64,000 nucleotides of DNA from Streptomyces sp. MMG1533 (GCF_001279775.1 NZ_LGDG01000052.1:62001-126000); one strand, 5' to 3'; shown: positions 52,311-60,500, numbered from the stretch's first letter. The notes: generated from the sequence alone by a model not told the origin. Numbers and translations are program-made.

Positions 52311-52874
52311 ATGTACCGGCGCACGTTCGTCCATGGTTTCACTGCTGCCGTCACGGTGGCTCTCACCCTGGCCGGTGGCCAGGCGTACGCGGCTGCTCCG
52401 GGCTCCGGCGATCAGCTGCTTGCAGCCCGCGTCGTCACCTATGACGCCGGCGCGTCGGCGGAGTTCAAGACCGCAGTCGATCGGGGCGCGGCGATCTGGA
52501 ACGAGAGCGTGGACGCCGTCGAGCTGCGCCCGGCGGCCGCCGGGCAGCGCGCCAACATCCGGATCCTCGCCGACGACGGGTGGCCCCGGGCGCTGACCAC
52601 CTCGCTCGGCAACGGAACGGTCTACATCGGACGACAGGCCGTCAACGAGGGCTACGACACGGTCCGGATCTCGGCGCACGAACTCGGCCACATCCTCGGC
52701 CTGCCGGACCGCAAACCCGGGCCCTGCACCAGCCTGATGTCGGGCTCCAGCGCCGGCGTCTCGTGCACGAACCCGTACCCGGACGCGGCCGAGAAGGCGG
52801 AGGTCGAGGGCAACTTCGGTGCTGCGCTTGCCCGCCCGGCACCGGCTGCCCGCAGCGTGGTGATCGTGGACTGA
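52311..52874 (+). CDS. Snapalysin-family (M7) secreted zinc protease
   Basis: The 187-residue preprotein has a signal peptide (residues 1-28, ending AYA-AAP) and a short metalloprotease domain. The zinc site is AHELGHILGLPD, an HExxHxxGxxD metzincin motif with Asp as third ligand, which is diagnostic of snapalysins. Cys residues in GPCTSLMSGSSAGVSCTN form the expected disulfide. It is a small extracellular protease. ATG 52311 follows AGGAGG. A terminator follows the stop. The usual divergent LysR activator is missing. Confidence 0.93.
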   Translation: MYRRTFVHGFTAAVTVALTLAGGQAYAAAPGSGDQLLAARVVTYDAGASAEFKTAVDRGAAIWNESVDAVELRPAAAGQRANIRILADDGWPRALTTSLGNGTVYIGRQAVNEGYDTVRISAHELGHILGLPDRKPGPCTSLMSGSSAGVSCTNPYPDAAEKAEVEGNFGAALARPAPAARSVVIVD

Positions 52875-52880
52875 TCCACG

Positions 52881-52915
52881 GGCGTGCGCGGGGACGTCCC
52901 GTCGCCGCGCACGCC
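52881..52915 (+). terminator. Terminator of the snapalysin gene
   Basis: GGCGTGCGCGG and CCGCGCACGCC form a perfect 11-bp stem 6 nt after the stop codon; the loop region contains a further short self-complementary GGACGTCC. Confidence 0.75.
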
Positions 52916-53039
52916 GGTCAGCCGGCTGCGGGTTGCTGCCGAAGACGCGGGCAGGAGTCGCGTTGTCGTCCGGATCGCCCGCGAGCGATCGGGCCGCTTT
53001 CGCCGGGGCGTCGATCGGGCCAACTCCTGCTATGGCGTG

Positions 53040-53074
53040 CCGGTGGCCGGTGGCCGGTGGCCGGTGGCCGGTGG
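53040..53074. repeat. Five tandem 7-bp repeats (CCGGTGG)
   Basis: CCGGTGG is repeated five times without change, followed by a degenerate sixth copy, in the gap between the snapalysin and symporter genes. It is a simple minisatellite-like tract. Confidence 0.85.
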
Positions 53075-53134
53075 TCGGTGTGTGGACGCCGGCCGTCGTG
53101 AGGGCGGTGGCCGGCCCCGGCGCCCGTACGCCGT

Positions 53135-54094
53135 TCATCGCGCCCGGCGGGACAGCCAGGCGGCGGCCAGGGCACCGGAGATGTTGTGCCAGACGGAGAA
53201 GACCGCGGCCGGCAGGGCGGCCAGCGGACTGAAGTGAGCGGTGGCCAGCGAGGCCGCGAGCCCGGAGTTCTGCATGCCGACTTCGAAGGCCATGGCACGG
53301 CTCCCCGGCTCGCCCAGCCGGGCGATCCGTCCCGCGCCGTACCCCAGGGCCAGGCCGAGGCCGTTGTGCAGCACGACGGCGACGAAGACCAGCAGGGCCG
53401 CCGACTTGATGGCATCGGCGCTGCCCGCGACGACCACGGTCACGATCACGCCGATGGTCAGGGCGGACAGCCAGGGCAGCACCGGCAGGGCCCGCTCCAT
53501 GTGGCGGGCCGCCAGGAGCCGCACGACGAGGCCCGCGAGCACCGGCACCAGCACCGTCTTGAGAATGCCGGTGACCATGGAGCCGGCGTCGACCGGCAGG
53601 TACTCGCCCGCCAGCAGCAGCGTCAGGGTCGGGGTGACCAGTGGGGCCACGAGTGTGGAGACGGTGGCCACGGAGACGGACAGTGCCACATCGCCGCGCG
53701 CCAGATAGGTCACCACGTTGGAAGCGGTGCCGCTGGGGGCGCAGCCGACGAGGATCACGCCCGCTGCGAGCTGCGGCGGGAGTTGGAGCAGGTGGGCGAT
53801 GGCCCAGCCGAGCCCCGGCATGATGACGTAATGCGCGACCAGCCCGAGGGCCACCGCCCAGGGCCGCTTGGCGACACCGCGGAAGTCCTGAGGGGTCATG
53901 GTGACGCCCATGCAGAACATCACCACGCCCAGCAGGTACGGCACCGCCTCGCCCCAGCCGGTGAAGCTCCCCGGGAGCAGAAGTCCTACGGCACCGGCCA
54001 CGAGAACGAGGATCGGGAAGACGGTGACAGCGCGTCGTGCGGAGCGATCGCCGACGGCGTCGCGGACGTGGTGTTCGGACTGTTCGGTACTCAC
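53135..54094 (-). CDS. Bile acid:sodium symporter-family (BASS) transporter
   Basis: The product (319 residues from GTG 54094) has about ten hydrophobic helices. GVVMFCMGVTMTPQDFRGVA, LVGCAPSGTASNVVTYLARG and the later FEVGMQNSGLAASLATAHF are the family's two crossover/sodium-site segments (CPGG-like APSGTASN and VGMQNSGLA). Bacterial members carry organic acids such as pantoate or ketoacids with sodium. The start is uncertain: no clear ribosome site precedes GTG 54094. It is divergent from the second kinase gene. Confidence 0.85.
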   Translation of the reverse strand: MSTEQSEHHVRDAVGDRSARRAVTVFPILVLVAGAVGLLLPGSFTGWGEAVPYLLGVVMFCMGVTMTPQDFRGVAKRPWAVALGLVAHYVIMPGLGWAIAHLLQLPPQLAAGVILVGCAPSGTASNVVTYLARGDVALSVSVATVSTLVAPLVTPTLTLLLAGEYLPVDAGSMVTGILKTVLVPVLAGLVVRLLAARHMERALPVLPWLSALTIGVIVTVVVAGSADAIKSAALLVFVAVVLHNGLGLALGYGAGRIARLGEPGSRAMAFEVGMQNSGLAASLATAHFSPLAALPAAVFSVWHNISGALAAAWLSRRAR

Positions 54095-54309
54095 CGTGCG
54101 AGACAACGCCCTGTCAGGGGCATGACGCAAAGGCGTCTCGCGATGTGATCCACAAACAGCGCGCGACACGGCCCTTCACACCATCGAACCTGCTCCGCAA
54201 GGGAGTTGACCACCCGTCGGCCGCGAACTGTGGCATGGTCGCCGACCCGCGGCCGGTACGCCTGGCCCGGGCCCGTCCGGGGGCTGCGAACGGTGTCGGT
54301 GGCGACAAC

Positions 54310-54315
54310 TAAGCT
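54310..54315 (+). promoter_or_regulatory. -10 element of a leaderless kinase transcript
   Basis: TAAGCT (TANNNT) lies exactly 7 nt before ATG 54323, with no ribosome site in between, suggesting a leaderless mRNA. Confidence 0.5.
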
Positions 54316-54322
54316 CCCGCAC

Positions 54323-56101
54323 ATGAGTGAGGCAGACAGAGGCGCCGGGAGACGAGTCGTCGACGGGCGCTTCGAGTTGGAGGCCCGCCTCGGTGGCGGT
54401 GGGATGGGGACGGTCTGGCGGGCCCGGGACCTGGTGCTGCACCGGTTGGTGGCCGTCAAGGAGGTCCGTCCGCCCGACCGGGACCTCGCCGAATACGATC
54501 CCGACAGCGCGCGGATGCTGCGTGAGCGAGTGCTGCGCGAGGCCAGGGCGCTGGCCCGGATCGACCATCCGAATGTCGTCACCATTCACCACATAGTCGA
54601 CGGTGGCGACGGCACCTACCCATGGATCGTGATGGAGTTGGTCGGCGGCGGCTCGTTGGCCGACCGGCTGGCCCAGGGGCCGATGCCGCCGGCCGAGGCG
54701 GCGCGGATCGGCCGGGGGGTGCTGTCAGCGCTCGTCGCCGCGCACGACGCCGGGATCCAGCACCGGGACGTCAAGCCCGCCAATGTCCTGCTGCGGCCCG
54801 ACAAGCGCCCCGTCCTCACCGACTTCGGCATTGCCGCGATCCGCGAGACCACCAGCCTCACCGCCACCGGGTCCATCATCGGTACGCCCGACTTCATGGC
54901 ACCGGAGCGCATTTCGGGGCACGAGGGCGGATCCGCCTCCGACCTCTGGTCGCTGGCGATGATGTTGTACGCCGCTGTGGAGGGCCACCACCCACTGCGC
55001 CGGGGCACCACCCTGGCCACCCTCGCCGCGGTCCTCCACGACGACGTGCCGCCGCCCGTGCGGGCCGGTGCCCTGCGCGACGTCCTGATGAGCGTGCTCG
55101 TGCGGGACCCGTCGGCGCGGCCGTCCGCCGCCGCGCTGGACCGAATGCTCGCCGAGGTCGAGGCCGATGTCGGGTCGGCTCGTCCGGTGGCCGGGCGCGA
55201 CGAGCCCACCTCGTACCCGTTGGGCGCGCCGTCCGCCTCCCCGTTCGCTTCACTTCCGGGGGTCACTGCCGCGCCGGACATGTTCGCACCGACCGATGCC
55301 TCTGCGCCGCCGGTCGTTCTCTCCGGCACCGACATTCCCGATCCGACCAGTGCGGCTGCCCCGGCCGGGTTCGGGCTGCCGCCGATCAACCCCGGGCCGA
55401 GGCAGGCCATGCCTCAGCCGGCGACCGCGCCCGTGCGCGCCGAACGCCGACGCCCGCCCGGCCTCACCGTCCTGCTGAGCGTCTCGGGGATCTCGCTCGC
55501 CGGCACCCTGGTCCTACTGGGGTGGCTCCTGCCTTTCAGGGGTGACTCGGACGCGGGGGCCTCGTCCTCCACGTCGGCCCCGGAAACGACCATCCCGCCG
55601 ACCACCGCTGCCCCGGCCGCCCAGCAGTCACAGGAGGCGGAGACCACGGACATGCTCACCCCGGACAGCATCCGCACCGCCATCAAGGCCTTCAAGGAAG
55701 AGACCGGCCGGGACATGTTCGGCGACTTCACCGTCTACACGGACTACGTGTCGGCCCAGCTGATGGTCAACGGCAGCAACAGTAAGTACGACTACTACAC
55801 CTATCGCCCCGGGGAGGGCGTGAAGAAGGGCATCATCGCGGGTTCCCTGGCCGGCGGCGAGCAGCCCGTCAGTCTTGACGGCTTCAACTGGGACAAGGTC
55901 CCGGCGCTCCTGAAAGAAGCGGAGAAGAAGCTCAACGTCGATGTTCCGGAATCCCGTTACCTGATGGTGAGACAGCCCAACGACGTCTTCGACACCCCGG
56001 CCGGAATGGCTGTCTACCTTACGAACAAATACAGCCAGGCCGGCTACCTGGAAGCCGACACCGACGGCAAGGTGACCCGGGTGTCGCCCGCCGACGACTG
56101 A
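54323..56101 (+). CDS. Transmembrane Ser/Thr protein kinase with C-terminal sensor-like ectodomain
   Basis: The 592-residue protein has a complete Hanks-type kinase domain: GGGGMGTV (24-31), Lys46, HRDVKPAN (147-154), DFG (167-169), GTPDFMAPE. A Pro/Ala-rich linker, one membrane helix (about 380-403) and an ectodomain of about 160 residues follow (SIRTAIKAFKEETGRDMFGD, TVYTDYVSAQLMVNGSNSKY, DYYTYRPGEGVKKGI, VPESRYLMVRQPNDVFDTPA). The ectodomain is Tyr-rich and lacks PASTA repeats; it resembles a PepSY-like or lipoprotein fold only loosely. Start ATG 54323 is probably leaderless. Confidence 0.9.
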   Translation: MSEADRGAGRRVVDGRFELEARLGGGGMGTVWRARDLVLHRLVAVKEVRPPDRDLAEYDPDSARMLRERVLREARALARIDHPNVVTIHHIVDGGDGTYPWIVMELVGGGSLADRLAQGPMPPAEAARIGRGVLSALVAAHDAGIQHRDVKPANVLLRPDKRPVLTDFGIAAIRETTSLTATGSIIGTPDFMAPERISGHEGGSASDLWSLAMMLYAAVEGHHPLRRGTTLATLAAVLHDDVPPPVRAGALRDVLMSVLVRDPSARPSAAALDRMLAEVEADVGSARPVAGRDEPTSYPLGAPSASPFASLPGVTAAPDMFAPTDASAPPVVLSGTDIPDPTSAAAPAGFGLPPINPGPRQAMPQPATAPVRAERRRPPGLTVLLSVSGISLAGTLVLLGWLLPFRGDSDAGASSSTSAPETTIPPTTAAPAAQQSQEAETTDMLTPDSIRTAIKAFKEETGRDMFGDFTVYTDYVSAQLMVNGSNSKYDYYTYRPGEGVKKGIIAGSLAGGEQPVSLDGFNWDKVPALLKEAEKKLNVDVPESRYLMVRQPNDVFDTPAGMAVYLTNKYSQAGYLEADTDGKVTRVSPADD

Positions 56102-56110
56102 CCGCCCACG

Positions 56111-56385
56111 TCAGGTGAAGACGATGGTGTGGTTGCCATGGCGGATCACCCCGTCCTCGGCGTGCCACTGCACCGCTCGGGAGAGCACGGCCCGTTCCAC
56201 GTCCGCACCGCGGCGCTGCAGGTCGGCCGAGGTGTCGGCGTGGGTGACATGCACGCCGACCTGCTCGATGAGGTTCCCGGAGAGAATCTGCATGTAGCGG
56301 GCTAGGACCACGAAGCCGACGTTGCCCTTGAGCAGTCGCAGGTGCTCCGCTTCCGCGGCGGACTTGTCCTGGCCCGCCGACGACA
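56111..56385 (-). pseudogene. purU: 3' remnant of purU (formyltetrahydrofolate deformylase) with internal deletion
   Basis: The minus strand encodes AAEAEHLRLLKGNVGFVVLA and RYMQILSGNLIEQVGVHVTH followed by ADVERAVLSRAVQWHAEDGV and IRHGNHTIVF to the stop. These match the central and C-terminal parts of PurU, but the intervening segment with the catalytic NIHHSFLPAF and GATAHYVTE motifs is missing, joined in frame. The 5' half of the gene is also absent; a 12-bp repeat and the dehydrogenase gene replace it. It cannot be active. Confidence 0.82.
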
Positions 56386-56395
56386 GATGGCTCCG

Positions 56396-56443
56396 CCCGG
56401 TGCTCGGCCCGGTGCTCGGTCCGGTGGGTGGCCCGGTGCTCGG
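56396..56443. repeat. Four 12-bp tandem repeats abutting the dehydrogenase stop
   Basis: CCCGGTGCTCGG occurs at 56396, 56408 and 56432, with a degenerate copy at 56420. The tract fills the junction between the purU remnant and the 2-hydroxyacid dehydrogenase stop codon at 56444. Confidence 0.8.
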
Positions 56444-57505
56444 TCAGCCGGATTGGGATGCGGTCGGCGTTGTCCTGTTGGTCGTGGGCTGTGTTGCTCC
56501 TTGCGCGGGCCGTCCCCTGGTCCCCGGCAGGGGGGTTGGTGCCTCTTCCCCGTCCAGTACGGCCTCGATGTTGCGTGCCGCCAGCTCCACCATCGCCGCG
56601 CGCGTGGCCTCCGTCGCCGAGCCCACGTGCGGCAGCACCACCAGGTGCGGTTCGGCGAACAGCGGATCGGACGGATCCGTACGCGGTTCGTCCACCATCA
56701 CGTCCAGGCCCGCGGAGTGCAGCTTCCCGCCGCGCAGCGCGGTGAGCAGAGCGTCCTCGTCGACGATTCCGCCGCGTCCGGTGTTGACGAGCGTCGCCGT
56801 CGGTTTCATCAGGGCGAGTTCCGGCGTGCCGATCATGCCGGCGGTCTCGGGTGTCAGCGGGGTGTGCACGGACACCACGTCGCTGGTCCGCAGCAGTTCG
56901 TCGAAGGTGACCCAGCGGGACAGCTCGTCGTCCTCCTTGCGGCGCGGATGGTGGTGCTGGACCCGCATCCCGAAGCCGGCCGCCCGCCGTGCGAGGGCCT
57001 TGGCGATCTGTCCGTAGCCGATCAGCCCGAGCGTCGCGCCCTGTACGTCGAGCCCCAGGAAGGCATCCATCCGGAAGGCGCCCCACTCGCCGCGCCGCAA
57101 CGCGTCCATGCTGGCGCCGAGCCGCCGCCGTGCCATCAGGATCAGCGCCATCGACACGTCGGCGGTGGTGTCGGCGAGCACCTCGGGGGTGTGGGTGACC
57201 ACCACACCGCGCGCGGCGGCGGCCTCGACGTCCACGCCGTCGTAGCCCATCGACGCCAGTGCCACGACGCGGAGGCCGGGGCCGGCCGCGTCCAGCAGGG
57301 CGGCGTCCACCCGGTCGCTGCCGAGGACGAGCAGCCCCTCGCAGCCTCGGACCAGCGTTCCCAGCTCGGCAGAGGTGGGTGGCGCCGTCCCTTCCCACGC
57401 GGTGACGTCGTACCGCGCGGCGAGCCGCCGGACGGCGGGGCCCGGCAGGCCGGTGCGGCTCACCGCGACGCGGGGACGGGGACGGGGTACGGGTGTGCCG
57501 GACAT
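56444..57505 (-). CDS. D-isomer-specific 2-hydroxyacid dehydrogenase (ketogluconate/hydroxypyruvate reductase-like)
   Basis: The 353-residue protein has the NAD-binding motif GLIGYGQIAKALARRA, catalytic Arg in NTGRGGIVDEDAL, Glu in VMVDEPRTDP and His in VLPHVGSATEATR. This is the arrangement of GhrB-type 2-ketoaldonate/hydroxypyruvate reductases. The last 30 residues are Thr/Pro/Gln-rich and unlike the family, perhaps acquired at the repeat junction downstream. ATG 57503-57505 has GGGAG at 6 nt. As the distal gene near idonate and gluconate enzymes, it probably reduces 2-ketogluconate to gluconate (inference). Confidence 0.83.
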   Translation of the reverse strand: MSGTPVPRPRPRVAVSRTGLPGPAVRRLAARYDVTAWEGTAPPTSAELGTLVRGCEGLLVLGSDRVDAALLDAAGPGLRVVALASMGYDGVDVEAAAARGVVVTHTPEVLADTTADVSMALILMARRRLGASMDALRRGEWGAFRMDAFLGLDVQGATLGLIGYGQIAKALARRAAGFGMRVQHHHPRRKEDDELSRWVTFDELLRTSDVVSVHTPLTPETAGMIGTPELALMKPTATLVNTGRGGIVDEDALLTALRGGKLHSAGLDVMVDEPRTDPSDPLFAEPHLVVLPHVGSATEATRAAMVELAARNIEAVLDGEEAPTPLPGTRGRPAQGATQPTTNRTTPTASQSG

Positions 57506-57566
57506 GCGCAACTCCCACGGAGAAAGGGGACGGGCGGGTGAGGGGCCGGCTCGTGGCCGGACCGCG

Positions 57567-58658
57567 TCAGGGCGTTGTCGGATCCGCGAAGTCGAGGAGC
57601 ACCTTGCAGGACCGCGCCGGGTCGGCTGCCAGTTCGAAGGCCTCGCCGGTGTGTGCCACGGGGAGTACGGAGGTCACCACCGGGTCGACCGGGAGGCGGC
57701 CGTCGGCCAGGGCTCGCAGTACCTCGCCGAGCTCGGTGTCGAAGCGGAAGGAGCCGACCAGTCGCAGCTCCCGTGTGATCAGCGCGTTCGCGGCGACCGG
57801 GGTGTCCCCGGGCGGGAGCAGGCCGAGGCCCACCACCAGACCGCCCCGGTCCACTCCGTACACGCAGGTGCGCAGCCCGGCGGGGTTGCCGGAGGACTCG
57901 ATGGCGATGTCCGCCGCCAGTTCCTCCAGCCCGTCCCCGCCGCTCGAGGGGCCGCCGATGCGTACGGTCGAGTCGGCGCCCACCTGCTTGGCGACGGCCA
58001 GCGGCGCCTCGTGGACGTCGGTCACGGTGATCTCACCGGCACCGGCGGCGCGCAGGGCCGCGACCACCAGGCAGCCGATCGGTCCGGCACCGGTGACCAG
58101 GACCCGCTTGCCGCGTACGTCGCCGGCCTGTCGTACCGCGTGCCAGGCGACCGCCGCCGGCTCGGCGATCGCGGCGAGCTTCAGGTCAAGGCCCTCGGGC
58201 AGGGGCAAAATCCGTTCCGCGGGCACCACCAGGACCTCGGCGAAGCCGCCCTGGACGTGGGGGTTGCGGGCGGCGCTGCCGAGATAGCCGGTGTCCAGGC
58301 AGGTGTTGCGCCGTCCCGCGGCGCACTGTCGGCACGCGCCGCAGGAGGCCAACGGGTGTACGGCCACCGGGGTTCCGGGTGGCGGGGCCTGAGTGCCGGG
58401 GCCCGCCGCGCGTACCAGGCCGACGATCTCGTGACCGAGGACGAGCGGTTCGCGCAGCCGGAACTCGCCGACCGCGCCGTGCCGCCAGTAGTGCAGGTCG
58501 GAGCCGCAGATCCCGCCGTAGCGGATGTCGACCGCCACCTCGCCGGGGCCGGGCTCCGGCACCGGCCGTTCCTCCAGGCGCAGGTCGCCCGCCCCGTGGG
58601 CCACGACCGCTCGCATCGTCGCTGAGTTCGCTGAGTTCGCTGAGTGGGCTGAGTTCAT
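57567..58658 (-). CDS. idnD: Zinc-dependent L-idonate 5-dehydrogenase-like medium-chain dehydrogenase
   Basis: The 363-residue protein has the catalytic zinc ligands Cys51 (GGICGSDLHY) and His76-Glu77 (LGHE), the structural-zinc Cys106, 109, 112 and 120, and the Rossmann segment VLVTGAGPIGCLVVAALRAA. GICGSDLHYW is typical of IdnD and sorbitol/threonine dehydrogenases. IdnD oxidises L-idonate to 5-keto-D-gluconate. The first 14 residues are a repeat (NSAHSANSANSA) encoded by four 9-bp units, so Met15 might be the ancestral start. It lies 15 bp downstream of the idnO-like gene. Confidence 0.85.
   Translation of the reverse strand: MNSAHSANSANSATMRAVVAHGAGDLRLEERPVPEPGPGEVAVDIRYGGICGSDLHYWRHGAVGEFRLREPLVLGHEIVGLVRAAGPGTQAPPPGTPVAVHPLASCGACRQCAAGRRNTCLDTGYLGSAARNPHVQGGFAEVLVVPAERILPLPEGLDLKLAAIAEPAAVAWHAVRQAGDVRGKRVLVTGAGPIGCLVVAALRAAGAGEITVTDVHEAPLAVAKQVGADSTVRIGGPSSGGDGLEELAADIAIESSGNPAGLRTCVYGVDRGGLVVGLGLLPPGDTPVAANALITRELRLVGSFRFDTELGEVLRALADGRLPVDPVVTSVLPVAHTGEAFELAADPARSCKVLLDFADPTTP
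58621..58656. repeat. Four 9-bp tandem repeats at the idnD 5' end
   Basis: GCTGAGTTC is repeated four times on the plus strand (third copy with GG at the end). The tract is read on the minus strand as the first codons of idnD, giving a Ser/Asn/Ala-rich extension before the conserved domain. Confidence 0.85.
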
Positions 58659-58673
58659 GTCTTCGGTCCTTTC

Positions 58674-59459
58674 TCAGATGACCGCGGTCAGGCCGCCGTC
58701 GACGGCGATCACCTGGCCGTTGACGAAGTCCGACGCGGGGGCGGCGAGCCACACCAGCGTGCCGACGAGATCCTCGACCGAGGCCCAGCGCCCGGCCGGG
58801 GTGCGGCCCCGGATCCAGGAGTCGAAGGCGGCGTCGTCGACGAGGGGGCGGGTCAGTTCGGTGACCACGTAGCCGGGTGCCAGGCCGTTGACCGTCAGCC
58901 CCGAGCCGGCCCACTCCGCGCACATGCCCCGGGTCAGCATCGCGAGGCCGCCCTTGGAGGCCGCGTAGGCGGCGATGCCGGGACGGGCGAGCCAGGTCTG
59001 CACGGAACAGATGTTGACGATCTTTCCGTGGCCGCGCCCGACCATGCCCGCGGCCACCGCGCGGCCGACCAGGAAGGCACTGGTGAGGTTGGTGTGCAGG
59101 ACCCGTTCGAAGTTCTCGGCGGAGACCTGCAGGAGTGGTTCGCGGTGCTGCACGCCGGTGTTGTTGACCAGGATGTCCAGCGGGCCGATCCGGTTCTCGA
59201 TCTCCTGGATCGCCGTATGCACGGACGCCTCGTCGGTGACGTCGAACGGCACCGCGTGCACCTTGGTCCCGGTGCGTTCGGCGAGTTCGGCACGGGCACG
59301 TTCCAGGGCCTCGGGATCACGGCCGTTGAGGACGAGTTCGGCGCCCGCCTCGGCCAGTCCCGCCGCGAGGGCGAATCCGATGCCCTTGCTGGATCCGGTG
59401 ACCAGGGCCAGCCGCCCGGAGAGGTCGAACAGGGAAGGACCCTTGGCTGAAGTCGTCAT
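58674..59459 (-). CDS. idnO: Short-chain dehydrogenase, gluconate 5-dehydrogenase (IdnO)-like
   Basis: The 261-residue protein has the SDR cofactor motif TGSSKGIG (21-28), NNTGVQHREPLL, and the catalytic Ser in NICSVQTWLARPG with Tyr and Lys in YAASKGG. Sequence around LVNNTGVQHREPLLQVSAEN is typical of IdnO/gluconate 5-dehydrogenases, which reduce 5-ketogluconate to gluconate. Its ATG overlaps the stop of the 6PGDH-like gene as ATGA. Confidence 0.87.
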   Translation of the reverse strand: MTTSAKGPSLFDLSGRLALVTGSSKGIGFALAAGLAEAGAELVLNGRDPEALERARAELAERTGTKVHAVPFDVTDEASVHTAIQEIENRIGPLDILVNNTGVQHREPLLQVSAENFERVLHTNLTSAFLVGRAVAAGMVGRGHGKIVNICSVQTWLARPGIAAYAASKGGLAMLTRGMCAEWAGSGLTVNGLAPGYVVTELTRPLVDDAAFDSWIRGRTPAGRWASVEDLVGTLVWLAAPASDFVNGQVIAVDGGLTAVI

Positions 59460-60364
59460 GACCGGTCTCCCGTCGAACCGTTTCCGTTTCCGGCACCGGT
59501 TCCGTAGTAGTGCATGAGTGCGGCGTTGTCGGCGTCGCCGTGGCCCGCGGCGGCCAGCCAGCGGTGCAGTTCGGAGACGGCGGTGGTGACCGGCAGCGGC
59601 ACTCCGGCCGAGAGCGCGTAGTCGCGGGCCGCCTCCAGGTCCTTGACCATGTTGCTGACCCGTCCGGTCGGGGTGAGGTCGACCTCGGCGAACTTGACGA
59701 AGAACTCCTGAAGCAGCGCCGAGTCGGCCCTGCCCCCGGTGAGCGCCGCCTGTACGTGCCGTGGCGGCAGACCGGCCGCCCGCACCAGGGCGGCGGCCTC
59801 GGCGAGGGCGGCGAATCCGCAGCCGACCAGCACCTGGTTGACGGCCTTGACCAGCTGCCCCGAGCCGGCCGGGCCGAGGTGGGTGAGTTGGGAGGAGAGA
59901 GCACCGAGCACCGGCAGCGCCCGTTCCACGTCGTCCGTCTCGCCGCCGAGCATCAGCGTCAGCTCGCCGCGCTCCGCGCCCGGTGCGCCGCCGGACAGGG
60001 GCGCGTCGACCCAGCCGGCGCCGAGCTTCGCGGCGCGTTCGGCGAAGGCGCGGGTGCGCCCGGGATCGATGCTGGACATGTCTATGACGAGGACGCCCTC
60101 GGGTGTGGCGGTGAGGACCCCTTCGGGGCCGAAGACCACCTGCTCGACGATGTCGGCGGTGTTGAGCGAGAGGACCACCACGGAGGACGAGGCGAGCTCT
60201 GCCGCCGAGTCCGCCGGGACCGCCCCGTCCCTGGCGAGTTCCGCCACCACGTCCTGCCGGACGTCGTAGACCCGCACGGTGCGTTCGCGCCGCAGCAGTC
60301 TGCGGGCGATGGCCGACCCCATGACCCCGAGCCCGGCGAGCCCCACCTGTGGATGTCCTGACAC
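59456..60364 (-). CDS. 6-phosphogluconate/beta-hydroxyacid dehydrogenase family protein
   Basis: The 302-residue protein has GLAGLGVMGSAIARRLL (NAD site), DAPLSGGAPGAERG (substrate loop) and the catalytic Lys in GSGQLVKAVNQVLVG. It is the size of short 3-hydroxyisobutyrate/tartronate-semialdehyde-type reductases, not the 470-residue Gnd. It is the promoter-proximal gene of the ketogluconate operon; its exact substrate is unclear (a hydroxyacid or semialdehyde derived from the pathway). GTG 60364 has GGGAGG upstream. It is a paralogue-type relative of the LtnD-like protein at 4446. Confidence 0.82.
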   Translation of the reverse strand: MSGHPQVGLAGLGVMGSAIARRLLRRERTVRVYDVRQDVVAELARDGAVPADSAAELASSSVVVLSLNTADIVEQVVFGPEGVLTATPEGVLVIDMSSIDPGRTRAFAERAAKLGAGWVDAPLSGGAPGAERGELTLMLGGETDDVERALPVLGALSSQLTHLGPAGSGQLVKAVNQVLVGCGFAALAEAAALVRAAGLPPRHVQAALTGGRADSALLQEFFVKFAEVDLTPTGRVSNMVKDLEAARDYALSAGVPLPVTTAVSELHRWLAAAGHGDADNAALMHYYGTGAGNGNGSTGDRS

Positions 60365-60471
60365 TCGAACCAACCTCCCGAACGAAATCCTGTACGCGAA
60401 ACAACATACTGGACGCAGGTGGTGAGAGAGTGCAACTGTCCTGCGATGTACACCCTTGACTGTTCAGCATA

Positions 60472-60500
60472 TTGGCTTGCGCTCCACATGCTGTTACGGT
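60472..60500 (+). promoter_or_regulatory. Promoter of the MHS transporter/gluconokinase side
   Basis: TTGGCT (60472-60477) and TACGGT (60495-60500) are 17 bp apart, 61 bp before ATG 60562. The AT-richer divergent region 60365-60561 (TATGTT on the minus strand near 60400) must serve both directions. Confidence 0.5.

Noticed and set aside
59456..60364. Naming this gene gnd (6-phosphogluconate dehydrogenase)
   Set aside because: The protein is about 300 residues and lacks the long C-terminal helical domain of classical Gnd; it fits the short beta-hydroxyacid dehydrogenase group better.
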